Source: Chenggangzhangella methanolivorans
Lineage (GTDB): Bacteria; Pseudomonadota; Alphaproteobacteria; Rhizobiales; Methylopilaceae
Direction of reading: 5' to 3'
DNA: 64,000 bases
Assembly (NCBI RefSeq): GCF_019797865.1
Contig: NZ_CP081869.1
Span: 2,186,001-2,250,000 of the forward strand
The position numbers and the translations under genes were made by a program. Below, in pieces: positions 34,850-44,403 of the stretch. The notes beneath the pieces were generated by a model. It saw only the letters and a program-made list of their open reading frames with translations. It searched no databases and was not told the origin of the DNA. The stretch's first letter is position 1. Every line of letters begins with the position of its first letter.

Positions 34850-37800
34850 TCAAGCCGGCGCAGGCGCCTCGTCGCGCCTCGGCTCCTTGAGGCGGAACCA
34901 AGCGACATAGAGCGCCGGCAGGAACAGCAGCGTCAGCACCGTGCCGGCGATGATGCCGCCCATCATCGCGAAGGCCATCGGCCCCCAGAAGATCTCGCGC
35001 GCGATCGGGATCAGCGCGAGGCTCGCGGCCGAGGCGGTGAGCAGGATCGGCCGCATCCGGTGCTCCGAGGCCTCGACCACAGCGGTCCAGCCGTCGAGGC
35101 CCTCCCCGCGCAATTCCTCGATCTGCATCACGAGGATCACCGAATTGCGGATCAGGATGCCGATGAGCGCGAGCACGCCGAGGATCGCCACGAATCCGAG
35201 CGGCGCGCCGCTCGGCACGAGCGCCGCCACCACGCCGATCAATCCGAGCGGCGCCACGACGACGACGAGGAACAGGCGCGCGAAGCTTTGCAGCTGGAAC
35301 ATCAGGATCGTGGTCATGGTGAGCAGCATCACCGGCACGACCGCGATGATCGGCCCCTGCCCCTTGCCGCTCTCCTCGACCGCGCCGCCGGTTTCGAAGC
35401 GGTAGTCGGACGAGAGTTTCGACGTCACCGGCTCGAGCTTCGGCGCGAGTTGCTTGACCACCGTGGCGGGCTGGATGTCCCCGATCACGCTCGCCTTGAG
35501 CGTGATGGTCGGGATGCGGTGGCGCCGCCAGACGATCGGCTGTTCGGACTGGTAGGAGAGGTTCGCGATCGCCGCGAGCGGCACGGTCTGGCCGCTTCCC
35601 GTGCGGATCTGGAGGTTCTGCATCGATTCGATCGACGAGCGGTCGACGTCGCGCGCGCGCGCCACGACGTCGATGAGATAGATCGAGTCGCGCACCTGCG
35701 TGATGGCGGAGCCGCCCACGATGCCGTTGAGCGCCGTCGAAACGGATTCCGACGTCACGCCGAGCTGCGCGGCCTTATCCTGCAGCACGTCGACCTTCAC
35801 CACGCGGCCGGGCTCGTTCCAGTCGTACACCACCTGGCCGAGGTTCGGATGGTCGCCCATCACGGCGGCGATCTTCGCCGCGACGCGGGTGCTTTCGAGG
35901 TCGGGGCCCCCGATCCGGTACTGCACCGCGCGGCCGACCGGCGGCCCGATGTCGAGCAGGTGGACGAACACGTCCGTGCCCACGAATTCGTCCCGCCCGA
36001 TCTTGTCGAGCTTGGCGCGCAGCCGTTCGCGCGCCTCGATGCTCTTGGTCACGATGACGATCTGGCCGTAATTGGGGCTCGACGGCTGGACGTCGAAGGA
36101 CAGCAGGAAGCGCAGCGCGCCCTGCCCGACATAGGACGACCAATGCTCGACGTCCGGATCGCCCTCGAGATGCTTCTCGAAGCGGTCCATCTGCGCGCGC
36201 GTCTCGGTGATCGAGGCGTTCTGCGGCGCGGTCCAGTCGACGATGACCTCAACGCGTTCCGACGACGGGAAGAACTGCTGCTGCACGAAGCGCATGCCGA
36301 ACACCGCGGTCGCGAACATCGCGACGGTGGCCGCGATCGTGACCCATTTCCACCACCGACAGGATCAGCAGCCTCTGGAACCCACGCGTGAAGAAGCCTT
36401 TCTTCTCGGCGTGCTTCTTGAGCGTCTTGGGCAGCATGGTGACGCCGAGCAGCGGCACGAACAGCACCGCCACCACCCAGGACACGATGAGCGCGACCGC
36501 GATCACCACGAACAGCGTGAAGGTGAACTCGCCGGCGCCGCCATTGTTGAAGGCGACCGGAAAGAAGCTGACGATCGTGACCACCGTCCCGGTCAGCATC
36601 GGGAAGCGGTGTGGCTGTAGACGTAGGTCGCGGCCTTCTCGAGCTTGTCGCCGAGTTCGAGTCTGGCGATCATCATCTCGACCGCGATCATCGCGTCGTC
36701 GACCAGCAGGCCGAGCGCGATGATGAGCGCGCCGAGCGAGATGCGCTGCAGCGAGACGCCGTAGAGCTTCATCGCCAGGAACGTGATGGCGAGCACCAGC
36801 GGGATCGTCACCGCCACCACGAGGCCCGCGCGCACGCCGAGGCTGATGAAGCTGACGATGAGGACGATCACCACCGCCTCGATCAGCGCCTCGACGAAGC
36901 CCCAGACGGCGTCTGCGACGAGCTCCGGCTGGTCCGACACCTTGTGCACCCCGACGCCGATCGGCAGGTCGCCCTCGATCTGGCGCATCTTCTCGGTGAG
37001 CTGATCGCCGAAGATGGTGAGGTTCGCGCCCGGCTTCATGCCGATGGCGAGGCCGATCGCGGGCTTGCCCTGGTAGCGGAACAAGGCCTGCGGCGGATCC
37101 TGATAGCCGCGCGTGATGGTGGCGACGTCGCCCAGTCGGAAGAAGCGGTCGTTGATCCGCAGGTTGATGGCCCTGAGGCTCTCCTCCGACTGGAAGGAGC
37201 CGCTGACGCGCACGCTCACCCGCTCGCCCCTGGCCTCGATCACGCCCGAGGGCGTGATCGCGTTCTGGCCCTGCAGCGCGCTCACCACCATCTGTTGCGT
37301 GATGCCGAGCGCCGCGACCTGGCGCGTCGAGAACTCGAGATAGATCACCTCGTCCTGCGCGCCGACGAGCTCGACCTTGCCGGCGTCGCGCAGCGTCAGG
37401 ATCTTCGAGCGCACGCTTTCGACGTAGTCGCGGAGCTGGCGCTGGGAGAGGCCGTCCGAGGTGAAGGCGTAGATGTTGCCGAAGACGTCGCCGAAAATCG
37501 TCGTCGAAGAACGGCCCCTGCACGCCCGAGGGCAGCTCGGACCTGATGTCCGAGATGATGTTGCGGATGCGCAGCCAGTAGCCTTGGACGGATTTCCCGG
37601 GCGTGGTGTCCTTCAGATAGACGTAAAGCGTCGTGCGGCCCGGGGCGTTGATGCTCTTGACGTAGTCGAGCGCGTCGATCTCCTCGAGCTTCTTCTCGAT
37701 GCGCTCGGACACCTGGGTCATGGTGTCCTCGACCGTGGCGCCGGGCCATGTCGCCTGGATCACCATGGTCTTGATCGTGAAGTCCGGGTCTTCGGCGCGG

Positions 37801-37955
37801 CCGAGGCTGAGATACGACATCAGTCCCGCGACCGCGAAGACCATCATGAAGTACCAGATCAGCGAGCGGTGCTTGAGCGCCCAGACCGAGAGATTGAACG
37901 GCTCGCGGCCCGTCGCTTCGCCGCCGTCGGGCGGACTGGCTCCTTCGGCGCTCAC
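34850..37955 (-). CDS. RND efflux transporter permease subunit (three frameshifts in this sequence)
   Basis: Inner-membrane proton-driven pump of about 1,035 aa, AcrB/MexB superfamily. The GTG start at 37955 overlaps the adaptor stop. Seen in order: first helix SLIWYFMMVFAVAGLMSYL, porter domains, TM4 acidic pair in LIIALGLLVDDAMIAVEMM, second half beginning FATAVFGMRFVQQQFFP, and the final helices ending VLTLLFLPALYVAWFRLKEP. Breaks near 37495 (extra T), 36605 and 36355 (extra G) separate well-conserved blocks; each block resumes exactly where expected. Third gene of an operon with two adaptors. Substrate class unknown; no outer-membrane channel gene is adjacent. Confidence 0.86.
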
Positions 37956-39022
37956 TCGCCCGCCCCCAGCTTGACGGCCTGACCCTCGGACAGGCTGTTG
38001 GCGCCTGCGATCACCACCCGCTCGCCGGCGGGCACGCCGCCGGACAACCGGACGATGCGGGCGTCCCGATGCGCGATCTCGACTCCGACGCTGCGAACCG
38101 TCTTGCCGTTCTTGTCCACGATCCAGACGCGAGGCGCTCCGTCGCGCTCGAACACGGAGGTCGTCGGAAGTTCGATCGAAGGATCGCCGGTCGGACGCTG
38201 GGGCGCGGCGAAGATCGTCGCGCCAAGTCTGAAGGCCTCCTGCGGCCGCTCGAGCGTGATCTTGATCCGCCTCAGCCGCGTGGCGGCGTCGGCCTCGGGC
38301 GCGATCTCGCGCACCTTGCCGTCCGCGACGACGGTGGGGTCGGCCTGCAGCGCGACGCGGAACGGCGCGCCCGGGGCTAGCGCCTGGGCGACGTCGTCGG
38401 GCACGTCGACCACTGCCTCGCGAATGTCGGTGCGCGCGAGCGTCATCACGCGCATGCCGGGCGACGCCATCTGGCCGACCTCGGCGTAGACCGCGGTGAC
38501 GACGCCGTCGAGATCGGCCGCAAGAGTGGTGTAGCCGAGTTGCTCCTTGGCCTTTGCGAAGCGGGCCTCGGCCTGCTGCACCGAGGCGGCGGCGGCGTCG
38601 AGAGCCTGCTGCGCGGCGTCGAGATCGGCCTGGGTGTAGACGCCCTGCTTGACGAGCGTCTGCGTGCGATCCTTCTGCGCGCTGGTCTTCTCGAGCTGCG
38701 ACTTCGCGGTCACGACCTCCGACTGCGCCGACCGGACTGCGAGCTGGTAGGTCAGCGGATCGTTGGTCGCGATCGTCTGCCCGACTTTGACCAGATCGCC
38801 GACGTCGACGTTGCGGCTGATGATCCGCCCCAGCACCTGGAACGCCCGGTCGGTCTGGTAGCGGGGCTCGACGACGCCCGCGAAACCGATCCTCTTGGCG
38901 TCGGCGGGCTCGGCGACCACCGACAGCACGGGGCGGACGACCGGCGGGGGCGGCGGATCTTCGCCGCAGCCCGCAAGCGGAGCCGCGCAGACGGCGGCGA
39001 AAAGGCAGGAGCGAAGCGTCAC
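37952..39022 (-). CDS. RND efflux periplasmic adaptor subunit, lipoprotein (second of two)
   Basis: 356-aa membrane fusion protein with a lipobox (AAPLAGC, Cys near residue 19) followed by EDPPPPP. Domain order is lipoyl/barrel-sandwich (DLVKVGQTIATNDPLTYQLA), alpha-hairpin coiled coil (VVTAKSQLEKTSAQKDRTQT), returning lipoyl half (AADLDGVVTAVYAEVGQMAS), then beta-barrel and membrane-proximal parts. It overlaps both neighbours by 4 bp (GTGA), so the three genes are translationally coupled. Confidence 0.88.
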   Translation of the reverse strand: MTLRSCLFAAVCAAPLAGCGEDPPPPPVVRPVLSVVAEPADAKRIGFAGVVEPRYQTDRAFQVLGRIISRNVDVGDLVKVGQTIATNDPLTYQLAVRSAQSEVVTAKSQLEKTSAQKDRTQTLVKQGVYTQADLDAAQQALDAAAASVQQAEARFAKAKEQLGYTTLAADLDGVVTAVYAEVGQMASPGMRVMTLARTDIREAVVDVPDDVAQALAPGAPFRVALQADPTVVADGKVREIAPEADAATRLRRIKITLERPQEAFRLGATIFAAPQRPTGDPSIELPTTSVFERDGAPRVWIVDKNGKTVRSVGVEIAHRDARIVRLSGGVPAGERVVIAGANSLSEGQAVKLGAGE

Positions 39023-40155
39023 GGCTGTCCCTCCGGCTTCGGCGCCGCGCCGCCGGTCTCGAAATCGACCGTCTGGCCAGGCCTCAGAAGCTGGCCGCCG
39101 CGGGTCACGACCAGTTCGCCGGCCTTGAGCCCATCGTTCAGCACCAGCTGGCCGGTGCGGTAGCCGAGAACGTCGACCTTGCGCAGCGACGCGGTCTTGG
39201 CGTTCGGATCGACGATCCAGACGGCGGGCTTGCCGTTCTCGGCGAAGAAAGCCGTCCAGGGCAGCACGATGGTGTCGGCGGGCTTGAAGCGCCCCGCCCC
39301 CTGCACCGGCGCGCCGAGGCTCATCTCCGGCGGCGGCCTGTCGAGCGCGATCTTGACCCGCACGGTCCCGCGCGCGGCGTCGACGGTGGGCGAGACCTCG
39401 CGCACCACGCCGATCGTCTTGATCGCCGGGTTGGAGAGCAGCGTGATCTCGACCCGCTTGTCGGGCGGCGGCTTTGCGGGCAGCGCCTCGAACACGTCGA
39501 ACACCGCGTCGCGCGCGCCGTCCTGCGCGACCGTGTAGACCGCCTGCGCGACCGCCACGACCTGCCCGACCTCCGCGGTGCGCGCCGTCACCACGCCGTC
39601 GGCGTCGGCGCGAAGCTCGGTGTTGGCGAGCGCGTCCTCGGCCGAACCGAGCGCCGCTCTCGCGCCGTCCAGCCCCGCCTTCGCGCCGTCGAGCGCCTGC
39701 TTGGCGCTGTCGAAGTTCGGCCGGGTGGTGAAGCCCTGACCGATCAGATCCTTCTGGCGCGAGAAGCTCGACTCGGCCTCCTTTAGCGTCGCCTCCGCCG
39801 AGGCGACCCCGGCCTTCGCCGCGCTCACGTCGGCCTCCTGCTGGGTGGTCTCGAGGCGGGCGAGGATCTGCCCCTTCGTCACATGGTCTCCCACCTCGAC
39901 ATTGCGCGCGGCGATGCGCCCCTCGATGCGGAAGGCGAGCTGGCTCTGGATCCGCGCCGCGATCTGTCCCGTGAGCGCGACCTCAGGCGCGAACTGCGTG
40001 AGGGCGACGGGCGTGACCTCGACCTCCGTCACGTGCTTGGGCGGCGGCGGCGGAGCCTCGCCGCAGCCCGACAGGGACGCGAGGCCGGCCGCGACAAGAA
40101 GTTTCCCAGCGACGCCGCGACGCCGTGATCGACCTCCGCTCCCTGGCAGCACCAT
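39019..40155 (-). CDS. RND efflux periplasmic adaptor subunit, lipoprotein (first of two)
   Basis: 378 aa from the ATG at 40155, preceded by a GGGGG tract; GTG alternatives lie at 40161 and 40152. Signal and lipobox end AGLASLSGC, followed by GEAPPPPP. Barrel-sandwich (GRIAARNVEVGDHVTKGQIL), coiled-coil hairpin with SFSRQKDLIGQGFTTRPNFD, second lipoyl half (RADADGVVTARTAEVGQVVA) and beta-barrel are in the usual order. It resembles its downstream neighbour in plan but differs in sequence, so the pair is not a recent duplication. First gene of the efflux operon. Confidence 0.87.
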   Translation of the reverse strand: MVLPGSGGRSRRRGVAGKLLVAAGLASLSGCGEAPPPPPKHVTEVEVTPVALTQFAPEVALTGQIAARIQSQLAFRIEGRIAARNVEVGDHVTKGQILARLETTQQEADVSAAKAGVASAEATLKEAESSFSRQKDLIGQGFTTRPNFDSAKQALDGAKAGLDGARAALGSAEDALANTELRADADGVVTARTAEVGQVVAVAQAVYTVAQDGARDAVFDVFEALPAKPPPDKRVEITLLSNPAIKTIGVVREVSPTVDAARGTVRVKIALDRPPPEMSLGAPVQGAGRFKPADTIVLPWTAFFAENGKPAVWIVDPNAKTASLRKVDVLGYRTGQLVLNDGLKAGELVVTRGGQLLRPGQTVDFETGGAAPKPEGQP

Positions 40156-40603
40156 GAGCACCCCCGGCTGTATCGAGACTGCGAACGTGGACGACGCTCT
40201 CGGAAAGACGACGACTGACTGATGCCCCCGGCTGTCGCCAAGGATGGGAAGAGAAACCCGCCGTCACAGGTTCTGGTGACGCGCCGCCAAAAGTAAACCT
40301 GTGGCCCCAACGTTATGCGGGACATAATCGAGGGCTTTGAGAGCCCGGCGCCGCCTTCTCGCGCGCGCTCGAAAGTTCCGTCGAACGCGCGGCGCCCGTC
40401 CCCAAGGCCTCAATCTTCGCGCGAGGCGGCCGCGGGTTCTTCGGCACGCCGCCTCTACGCCGGCGACCGCCATGAAGCCGCTTGGCCGGACGGCCGAGCG
40501 AGCCGCGACGAGCGTGGCCCGCTTTGCTCCGACGCGGTGTTGAAGGGCGGGCGGCTGCGCGGGCGCGGCGGATCGGATAGGATCGAGCCCGTTCGTTCAG
40601 GGC
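40156..40603. other. non-coding gap between the efflux operon and the cls-like gene
   Basis: About 450 bp between divergent genes. Apart from the inverted repeat at 40265-40302 I see no gene, terminator or repeat. Short open frames here have no recognisable product. Confidence 0.6.
40265..40302. promoter_or_regulatory. 8-bp inverted repeat, candidate operator of the efflux operon
   Basis: CACAGGTT (40265-40272) and AACCTGTG (40295-40302) are exact reverse complements 22 bp apart; GTCAC/GTGAC pairs overlap the left arm. It lies about 110 bp upstream of the first adaptor gene. No regulator gene is adjacent, so any binding protein would be encoded elsewhere. Confidence 0.35.
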
Positions 40604-42055
40604 ATGGACGCGCTCCCGGCGCGGAAAGCCCGCTCCCACGCGGCGACGAGATTCGTGACGCTCAGCGAGCTCCAGTACGAAGGCCTGTGGGTCACGGCGC
40701 TGCATGTCGCCATCGCGACCGCGACCTCTGTCCACGTGCTGCTGCGAAAGCGCGACGTGCGGGCGGCGATCGGCTGGATCGGGGTCGCGTGGCTCTCGCC
40801 GGTGTTCGGCGCCGCGCTCTACTTCTTCTTCGGCATCAACCGCGTCCACCGCAAGGCGCGGCGGCTGCGCGGCGTCAGCCATTCGCAGACGCGCTCGGAT
40901 CCCGACGCGCGCGAGATTTCGGCGCAGGACCGTCTCGCCACGGCGGTCGGAGCCATCACCGGGCTCGAACGCGTCGACGGCGTGGTGGAGGCTGTCCTCC
41001 AGTCGGGCGACGAGGCCTATCCGGCGATGCTCGCGGCGATCTCGCAGGCCAGGACCAGCGTCGAGCTCTCGACCTTCATCTTCCGCACCGACTCCGCAGG
41101 AACGCCGTTCGTGGAGGCGCTCGCCGCAGCGCATGAGCGCGGCGTCGCGGTGCGCGTGCTGATCGACGGCATGGGCGGCGGCTATTTTCGTTCGCCCGCC
41201 TGGCGGGCGCTGCGGCGGCGCGGCGTTCCGGCCGCGCGGTTCCTGCATTCGGCCTGGCCGTGGCGCATGCCGCTGCTCGACCTCCGGCTCCACAAGAAGG
41301 CGCTGATCCTCGACCGGCGGCTCGCCTTCGTGGGCGGGCTCAACATCGCCGGCGAGAACGTGCTGGCGCGCCCGACCGACGAGCCGGTCCGCGACACCCA
41401 TTTCCGAGTCAGCGGCGCGGTCGTCGACCAGATCGCCGACAGTTTCGACGAGGACTGGGCCTTCGTCACCGGAGACGACGTGCCGGAGACGCCCGCGAGG
41501 CCGTCCGCGGACGGGCCGCCCGCCCGCGCGGTGGTGTCCGGGCCGGACCAGACGGTCGACCGCCTCGTCCTGACGCTGCTCGCCGCGATCGCCTCCGCGC
41601 GCCGGACGATCCGGATCGCGACGCCCTATTTCCTGCCCGACGAGCGGCTGATCACCGCCCTTCAGGTCGCCGCGCTGCGCGGGGTGGAGGTCAGGATCGT
41701 CACGCCCGCGGTCAACAATCACCGACTCGTCGCCTGGGCCTCCGACGGGCATGTCCGGCCGCTGCTCGAGGCCGGCTGCCGGCTCTTTCGCTCCGAGCCG
41801 CCTTTCGACCACTCGAAGCTCATGACGATCGACGACGTCTGGTGCCTGATCGGCAGCGCGAACTGGGACGCGCGCAGCCTGCGCCTCAATTTCGAACTGA
41901 CCGTGGAGCTCTATGACGCCGCGCTCGCGGCGCGGCTGTCCGGGCTCATCGATTCGAAATGCGCCGCGGCCGCCTCGCTCGAGGAGCTCGACGCCAAGCC
42001 GCTCGCGATCAAGCTGCGCGACGCGACCGTCCGGCTCGCGTCGCCCTACCTGTAA
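40604..42055 (+). CDS. cardiolipin synthase-type phospholipase D family protein
   Basis: 483-aa enzyme with two N-terminal hydrophobic helices (LWVTALHVAIATATSVHVLL, AIGWIGVAWLSPVFGAALYF) and two HKD catalytic motifs, LHKKALILD near residue 230 and HSKLMTID near 405, each followed by the downstream Gly-Asn/Ser segment (VGGLNIAGEN, IGSANWDARSLR). This is the bacterial cardiolipin synthase ClsA-type plan, condensing phospholipids at the inner membrane. It is followed 23 bp downstream by an endonuclease/exonuclease/phosphatase gene; this cls-EEP pairing is common in related genomes as far as I know. Confidence 0.88.
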   Translation: MDALPARKARSHAATRFVTLSELQYEGLWVTALHVAIATATSVHVLLRKRDVRAAIGWIGVAWLSPVFGAALYFFFGINRVHRKARRLRGVSHSQTRSDPDAREISAQDRLATAVGAITGLERVDGVVEAVLQSGDEAYPAMLAAISQARTSVELSTFIFRTDSAGTPFVEALAAAHERGVAVRVLIDGMGGGYFRSPAWRALRRRGVPAARFLHSAWPWRMPLLDLRLHKKALILDRRLAFVGGLNIAGENVLARPTDEPVRDTHFRVSGAVVDQIADSFDEDWAFVTGDDVPETPARPSADGPPARAVVSGPDQTVDRLVLTLLAAIASARRTIRIATPYFLPDERLITALQVAALRGVEVRIVTPAVNNHRLVAWASDGHVRPLLEAGCRLFRSEPPFDHSKLMTIDDVWCLIGSANWDARSLRLNFELTVELYDAALAARLSGLIDSKCAAAASLEELDAKPLAIKLRDATVRLASPYL

Positions 42056-42078
42056 CCGACCAAGGCAACATCCGCCCC

Positions 42079-42921
42079 GTGAAGGTCGCGACCTACAACA
42101 TCCACAAATGCGTCGGGACGGACGGCCGCTCGCGGCCGGACCGCATCATCGCGGTGCTGAAGGAGATCGGCGCCGAGGTGGTGGCGCTGCAGGAGGCGGA
42201 CCGGCGCTTCGGCCAGCGCATCGGCCTGCTCGACCTCGAGGCGCTGCGGCAGGAGACGGGCCTGCGGCTCCTCGCCCAGTCGGACGCGCCTGACGGCCAT
42301 GGCTGGCACGGGAACGCGCTCCTCGTCGCGCGCGAGCCGGTGTCCTACCGGCGCACCCGCATCCGGCTTCCAGGCGTCGAGCCGCGCGGCGCGATCCTGG
42401 TCGATCTCGACCTCGGCGACGGTCCGTTCCGCATCATCGCAGCGCATTTCGGCCTGCTGCGCCGCTCGCGGGTGAGCCAGGCGGGCGCGATCGTCTCCGC
42501 CTTCGGCCGCCTGCCGCCGATGCCGACGGTCCTGCTCGGCGACCTCAACGAATGGCGCGCGCGCCGTGGCTCCTCGCTCAACGTGTTCGAGCCCCTGTTC
42601 GGCGAGCCGAAGCCGCTGGCGAGTTTTCCCTCGCGGCGGCCGATGTTCCCGCTCGACCGCATCTTCGGCTGGCCGCGCGGGCTGGTGCACGACCACGCCG
42701 TCCACGACACGCCGCTCGCGCGCAAGGCCTCGGACCACCTGCCGCTGACCGCCAAGGTGGACCTGTCGGGCCACGGGCCGGCCTTCCTTCAGTCCGTCCC
42801 CGACGCGACGACGCCGGACGCGGCGCCGACCGCCGGACCCGACGGCTCGCGGCTCCGGCGCGCCAGAAGGCTGATCTCGGTCACGAGCTTGCGGCGCAGG
42901 GCGCGCGAAAAGTCCTCATAG
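42079..42921 (+). CDS. endonuclease/exonuclease/phosphatase family protein
   Basis: 280 aa from a GTG at 42079. Four catalytic blocks of the DNase I-like fold are present: VATYNIHKC, VVALQEAD (metal Glu), VLLGDLNEW (Asp/Asn) and KASDHLPLTAKV (Asp/His). It follows the phospholipase D-family gene closely on the same strand and may act on phospholipid head groups or nucleic acid; the substrate is unknown. The last 45 or so residues overlap the convergent DUF1194 gene and look like antisense sequence, so the true stop may have been lost by an indel. Confidence 0.83.
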   Translation: MKVATYNIHKCVGTDGRSRPDRIIAVLKEIGAEVVALQEADRRFGQRIGLLDLEALRQETGLRLLAQSDAPDGHGWHGNALLVAREPVSYRRTRIRLPGVEPRGAILVDLDLGDGPFRIIAAHFGLLRRSRVSQAGAIVSAFGRLPPMPTVLLGDLNEWRARRGSSLNVFEPLFGEPKPLASFPSRRPMFPLDRIFGWPRGLVHDHAVHDTPLARKASDHLPLTAKVDLSGHGPAFLQSVPDATTPDAAPTAGPDGSRLRRARRLISVTSLRRRAREKSS

Positions 42922-43709
42922 CCCTGCGCGACCAGCAGGAACGCGCCGGGACCGCCGATCACGTGGTCGCGGTACCATCGGTCGAGCGTCGTCGCCTCCT
43001 GGTCGGGCCGCGAGGGAAGCTCGCGCAGGCCGAAGCCCGGCTTCCTGAAGGCCCCCACCCCGACCACGTCGTTTTCTCCCGGCACCAGGATCGGGAGGCC
43101 GTTGATGGTGGCTCCAAGCGCCAGCACCGCGTCGCGCTCCTCGTGGATCTCGCGGACGTCGCCGCAATTGTCGATGCCGTCGCCCGAGACGTCGACCACG
43201 AGCGTCTCGACCGGGTTTGGCAGCGCCGGAATGAGCGTCTGCGAGACGACGCGCAGCATGCCGCCGATGCAGGTGAACTGACCGGGCTCGCGCGGGATGC
43301 GCCGGACTTCGTCGGCGAACGCCCTCGCGTCTGAAAGAGAGGCGACACGGCGCCAGCCGACCGAGACGCGCGCGCCGTCGGCCCAGGTGACGACCGAGAG
43401 CCAGACGCCCGCGCCGCCGGTCGCCGAAATCGCCGACAGCGTCACCGGATCCTCCAGCGCCTCCGCGATCCCTTCGAGCTGGAGGTTGTAGCGGGCTTCG
43501 TCCACCGAGCCGGAGACGTCGATCGAGAGAACCAGCGCGGTGGCGGGCCGCGCGTCCTCCGCCTCGCGGGCGGGCGCGCCGCCGATCGCGGCCGCGCAGA
43601 TGAGCGCGACGGCGACGAGACGGTTCGCGAAGCCTTCGATGACGGCCCTGCCCTTCAGCGCGGCGCTCCCTCGCGTTCCTGGTTCGACGACGCGCGGACG
43701 ATCGGCCAT
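42789..43709 (-). CDS. DUF1194 (von Willebrand A-like) secreted protein
   Basis: 306 aa from the ATG at 43709; the longer upstream frame is implausible. A hydrophobic export signal (LVAVALICAAAIGGAPA) precedes a VWA-like domain with the metal-site motif LSIDVSGSVDEARYNLQ. Further motifs are DVSGDGIDNCGD and VPGENDVVGVGAFRKPG, and the C-terminal GYEDFSRALRRKL is typical of DUF1194. Probably periplasmic; function unknown. It converges on and overlaps the EEP gene by 133 bp and is divergent from the SRPBCC gene. Confidence 0.85.
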   Translation of the reverse strand: MADRPRVVEPGTRGSAALKGRAVIEGFANRLVAVALICAAAIGGAPAREAEDARPATALVLSIDVSGSVDEARYNLQLEGIAEALEDPVTLSAISATGGAGVWLSVVTWADGARVSVGWRRVASLSDARAFADEVRRIPREPGQFTCIGGMLRVVSQTLIPALPNPVETLVVDVSGDGIDNCGDVREIHEERDAVLALGATINGLPILVPGENDVVGVGAFRKPGFGLRELPSRPDQEATTLDRWYRDHVIGGPGAFLLVAQGYEDFSRALRRKLVTEISLLARRSREPSGPAVGAASGVVASGTD

Positions 43710-43863
43710 CGCGCGGCCGCGCGATACCGGAACAAAGGTCAATAGGCGCGCCTCGGCCTCGCCCGAAAGTGGAAGCCCGCTACCCTTCACGAAATCCGGC
43801 GCTAGACCCTCTGAGCCAAGGGGCGGAAAGCCCAAGACGCAAGAATCCAGAGGGAGCGGAACA

Positions 43864-44346
43864 ATGATCAAGCGCATTTCGGCTGTGGCCGCCGTGGCGG
43901 CGCTCGCCGCGACGCCCGCCTTCGCGGTGACCGTCACGGAAACGACCCCCGTCACCGCCCCGCCCGACAAGGTGTGGGCGACGATCGGCGACTTCTGCGG
44001 CATCGCCCAATGGCATCCGGCGGTGGAGGGCTGCACGCTGGTCGAGGGCGGGGCGAAGCCGGTCCGCCGCCTGCAGCTGAAGGGCGGCGGCGAGATCGTC
44101 GAGGAGCTCGTCGGGCGCGACGAGGCGGCGATGACCTACACCTACGCGATCCTCGAAAGCCCGCTCCCGGTCTCAAACTACATCTCGACCATCCAGGTGA
44201 AGTCCGCCGGCGCGTCCGGAGGCTCGACCATCACCTGGACGGGCGACTTCCAGGCCAAGGGCGCGAGCGAGGCCGAGGCCAAGACCGTGATCGACGGGAT
44301 CTATGTGAAAGGCCTCGCCGGCATCGTGGACGGCGCGACCAAGTAA
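43864..44346 (+). CDS. secreted SRPBCC family protein
   Basis: 160 aa starting behind GAGGGAGCGG. It has a cleavable signal (MIKRISAVAAVAALAATPAFA) and then a START/Bet v1-like (polyketide cyclase/dehydrase) domain: VTAPPDKVWATIGDFCGIAQ, WHPAVEGCTLVEGG and YTYAILESPLPVSNYISTI. Such folds bind hydrophobic ligands; an exported version suggests periplasmic ligand binding, but no ligand is known. It stands alone, followed by a GC-rich hairpin. Confidence 0.85.
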   Translation: MIKRISAVAAVAALAATPAFAVTVTETTPVTAPPDKVWATIGDFCGIAQWHPAVEGCTLVEGGAKPVRRLQLKGGGEIVEELVGRDEAAMTYTYAILESPLPVSNYISTIQVKSAGASGGSTITWTGDFQAKGASEAEAKTVIDGIYVKGLAGIVDGATK

Positions 44347-44364
44347 CCCTGACGAACGAAAGAT

Positions 44365-44396
44365 CCGCGGGGGCGGCGCAGACGCGGCCCCCGCGG
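44365..44396. terminator. hairpin between convergent genes
   Basis: CCGCGGGGGC (44365-44374) pairs perfectly with GCCCCCGCGG (44387-44396) over a 12-nt loop, between the ends of the SRPBCC and NmrA-like genes. There is no T tract, but the stem works in both orientations. Confidence 0.5.
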
Positions 44397-44403
44397 GACG
44401 CGC

